Below, one piece after another: positions 5,714 through 6,380 of a stretch of DNA of 6,380 bases (positions are counted from its first letter, which is position 1; every line of letters starts with the position of its first letter). The stretch covers positions 1 to 6,380 of the forward strand of contig JAUVKB010000125.1 in the NCBI GenBank assembly GCA_030596405.1. Reading direction: 5' to 3'. The position numbers were made by a program, and so were the translations under genes. Source of the DNA: Deltaproteobacteria bacterium. GTDB lineage: Bacteria; Desulfobacterota; Desulfobacteria; Desulfobacterales; JAUVKB01. The notes beneath the pieces are model-generated. The model was not told where the DNA came from. It saw only the letters and a list, made by a program, of their open reading frames with translations, and searched no databases.

Positions 5714-6358
5714 CTATTTTTTTGTCTTGTTCCAGTCATCGAGAAAGGTTTTTATGCCTTTATCCGTCAAAGGATGTGCAGCCAGTTTGTCAAGCACTTT
5801 AAAAGGAATGGTAGCAATATGAGCGCCCATAATGGCCGATTCCAGCACATGGAGCGGGTTGCGTATGCTGGCCACGATAATTTCAGTCTCAAACCCATAG
5901 TTACTGTAAATTTCAACCATCTGTTCCACCAGAAGGAGACCTTCATGTGATATATCATCGAGACGACCGACAAAAGGGCTTGCATAGCTCGCCCCTGCTT
6001 TTGCCGCCATCAAGGCCTGAAGCGGAGAAAAAACCAGGGTTACATTTGTTTTGATCCCTTCATTGGAAAGTTTGCGAGTCGCCTTTAAGCCATCAACAGT
6101 CATAGGTATCTTTACAACGATATTATCGTGCAGGCTTGATAGATGGCGAGCCTCTTTAACCATGCCTTCCGCCTCAAGGCTGATGACTTCAGCGCTTATA
6201 GGGCCGTCCACTACCTCGCAAATATCTTTAATAATCTCTTCAAAATCACGACCTTCTTTTGCGATAAGAGATGGATTGGTTGTAACACCGTCTACCATGC
6301 CCATACTGTGGGCTTCCTTAATCTCATCTATGTTCGCAGTATCTATAAAAAATTTCAT
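5714..6358 (-). CDS. tal: Transaldolase, TalC/MipB (short) family
   Basis: This 214-residue TIM-barrel enzyme belongs to the short transaldolase/fructose-6-phosphate aldolase family. It is cytosolic and in the pentose phosphate pathway moves a dihydroxyacetone unit between sugar phosphates through a Schiff base. Visible motifs are MKFFIDTAN (1-9), GVTTNPSLI (24-32), VVKIPM with Schiff-base lysine K83, and SPFVGRLDD (127-135). Two positions separate the activities, as I recall from work on E. coli FSA and TalB: Phe at the SPFVGR position (F129; FSA has Tyr) and Glu before Val (E57; FSA has Gln). Both here are of the transaldolase type, so transaldolase is preferred although automatic annotation may call it fsa. 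The start is an ATG with AGGAGG 9 nt upstream. It leads an apparent tal-pgsA unit; a promoter would lie beyond the right edge or belong to an upstream gene. Confidence 0.94.
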   Translation of the reverse strand: MKFFIDTANIDEIKEAHSMGMVDGVTTNPSLIAKEGRDFEEIIKDICEVVDGPISAEVISLEAEGMVKEARHLSSLHDNIVVKIPMTVDGLKATRKLSNEGIKTNVTLVFSPLQALMAAKAGASYASPFVGRLDDISHEGLLLVEQMVEIYSNYGFETEIIVASIRNPLHVLESAIMGAHIATIPFKVLDKLAAHPLTDKGIKTFLDDWNKTKK

Positions 6359-6367
6359 TCAGTAAAA

Positions 6368-6373
6368 CCTCCT
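6368..6373 (-). promoter_or_regulatory. Strong ribosome binding site of the transaldolase gene
   Basis: On the minus strand a perfect AGGAGG sits 9 nt before the ATG. This is the strongest Shine-Dalgarno in the window and fits a highly translated central-metabolism enzyme. Confidence 0.8.
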
Positions 6374-6380
6374 GATAACC

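Noticed and set aside
6051..6365. Plus-strand open frame opposite the transaldolase gene
   Set aside because: It is antisense to a full-length conserved enzyme and shows no family features.

Overview
This 6.4 kb window is ordinary-looking bacterial chromosome with dense genes, moderate to low GC by eye, and no mobile element, phage or CRISPR signal. The HDOD-GAF-kinase and REC-PAS-kinase pair and the general protein style suggest a Desulfobacterota-type (deltaproteobacterial) Gram-negative. That placement is inferred and was not tested by any search.

Left block (1-3120, minus strand): a two-gene signalling operon. The first gene (949-3120) encodes a cytoplasmic HDOD-GAF-HisKA-HATPase sensor kinase. 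Its stop codon overlaps the start of the second gene in an ATGA. The second gene (952 down to the window edge, incomplete) encodes a receiver-PAS-histidine kinase. A good sigma70-like promoter and a 10-bp palindrome lie just upstream of the operon, in the 103-bp divergent intergenic region.

Middle block (3224-4867, plus strand): a PHP-family histidinol-phosphatase-like protein, then RdgB/HAM1, the house-cleaning XTP/dITP pyrophosphatase. Both use GTG starts behind GAGG ribosome binding sites, and their start regions are nearly identical. The PHP protein resembles, from memory, the fungal His2 type more than the Bacillus HisJ type, and its first metal motif is HGGH rather than HxH.

Right block (4891-6358, minus strand, read right to left): a TalC/MipB-family transaldolase, pgsA (phosphatidylglycerophosphate synthase) 3 nt later, then tRNA-Gly(GCC) and tRNA-Cys(GCA). 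The two tRNAs have their own TTGACA-17-TAAATT promoter between pgsA and tRNA-Gly. The order pgsA-tRNA-Gly-tRNA-Cys matches the E. coli pgsA-glyW-cysT-leuZ cluster, without the Leu tRNA. The tRNA operon converges on rdgB with only 23 bp between them.

No wholly new system is visible. The items most worth a second look are the coupled kinase pair, the His2-like PHP protein with its altered metal motif, the conserved pgsA-tRNA linkage, and a C9 tract inside the HDOD kinase gene. No gene-free stretch longer than about 110 bp exists.
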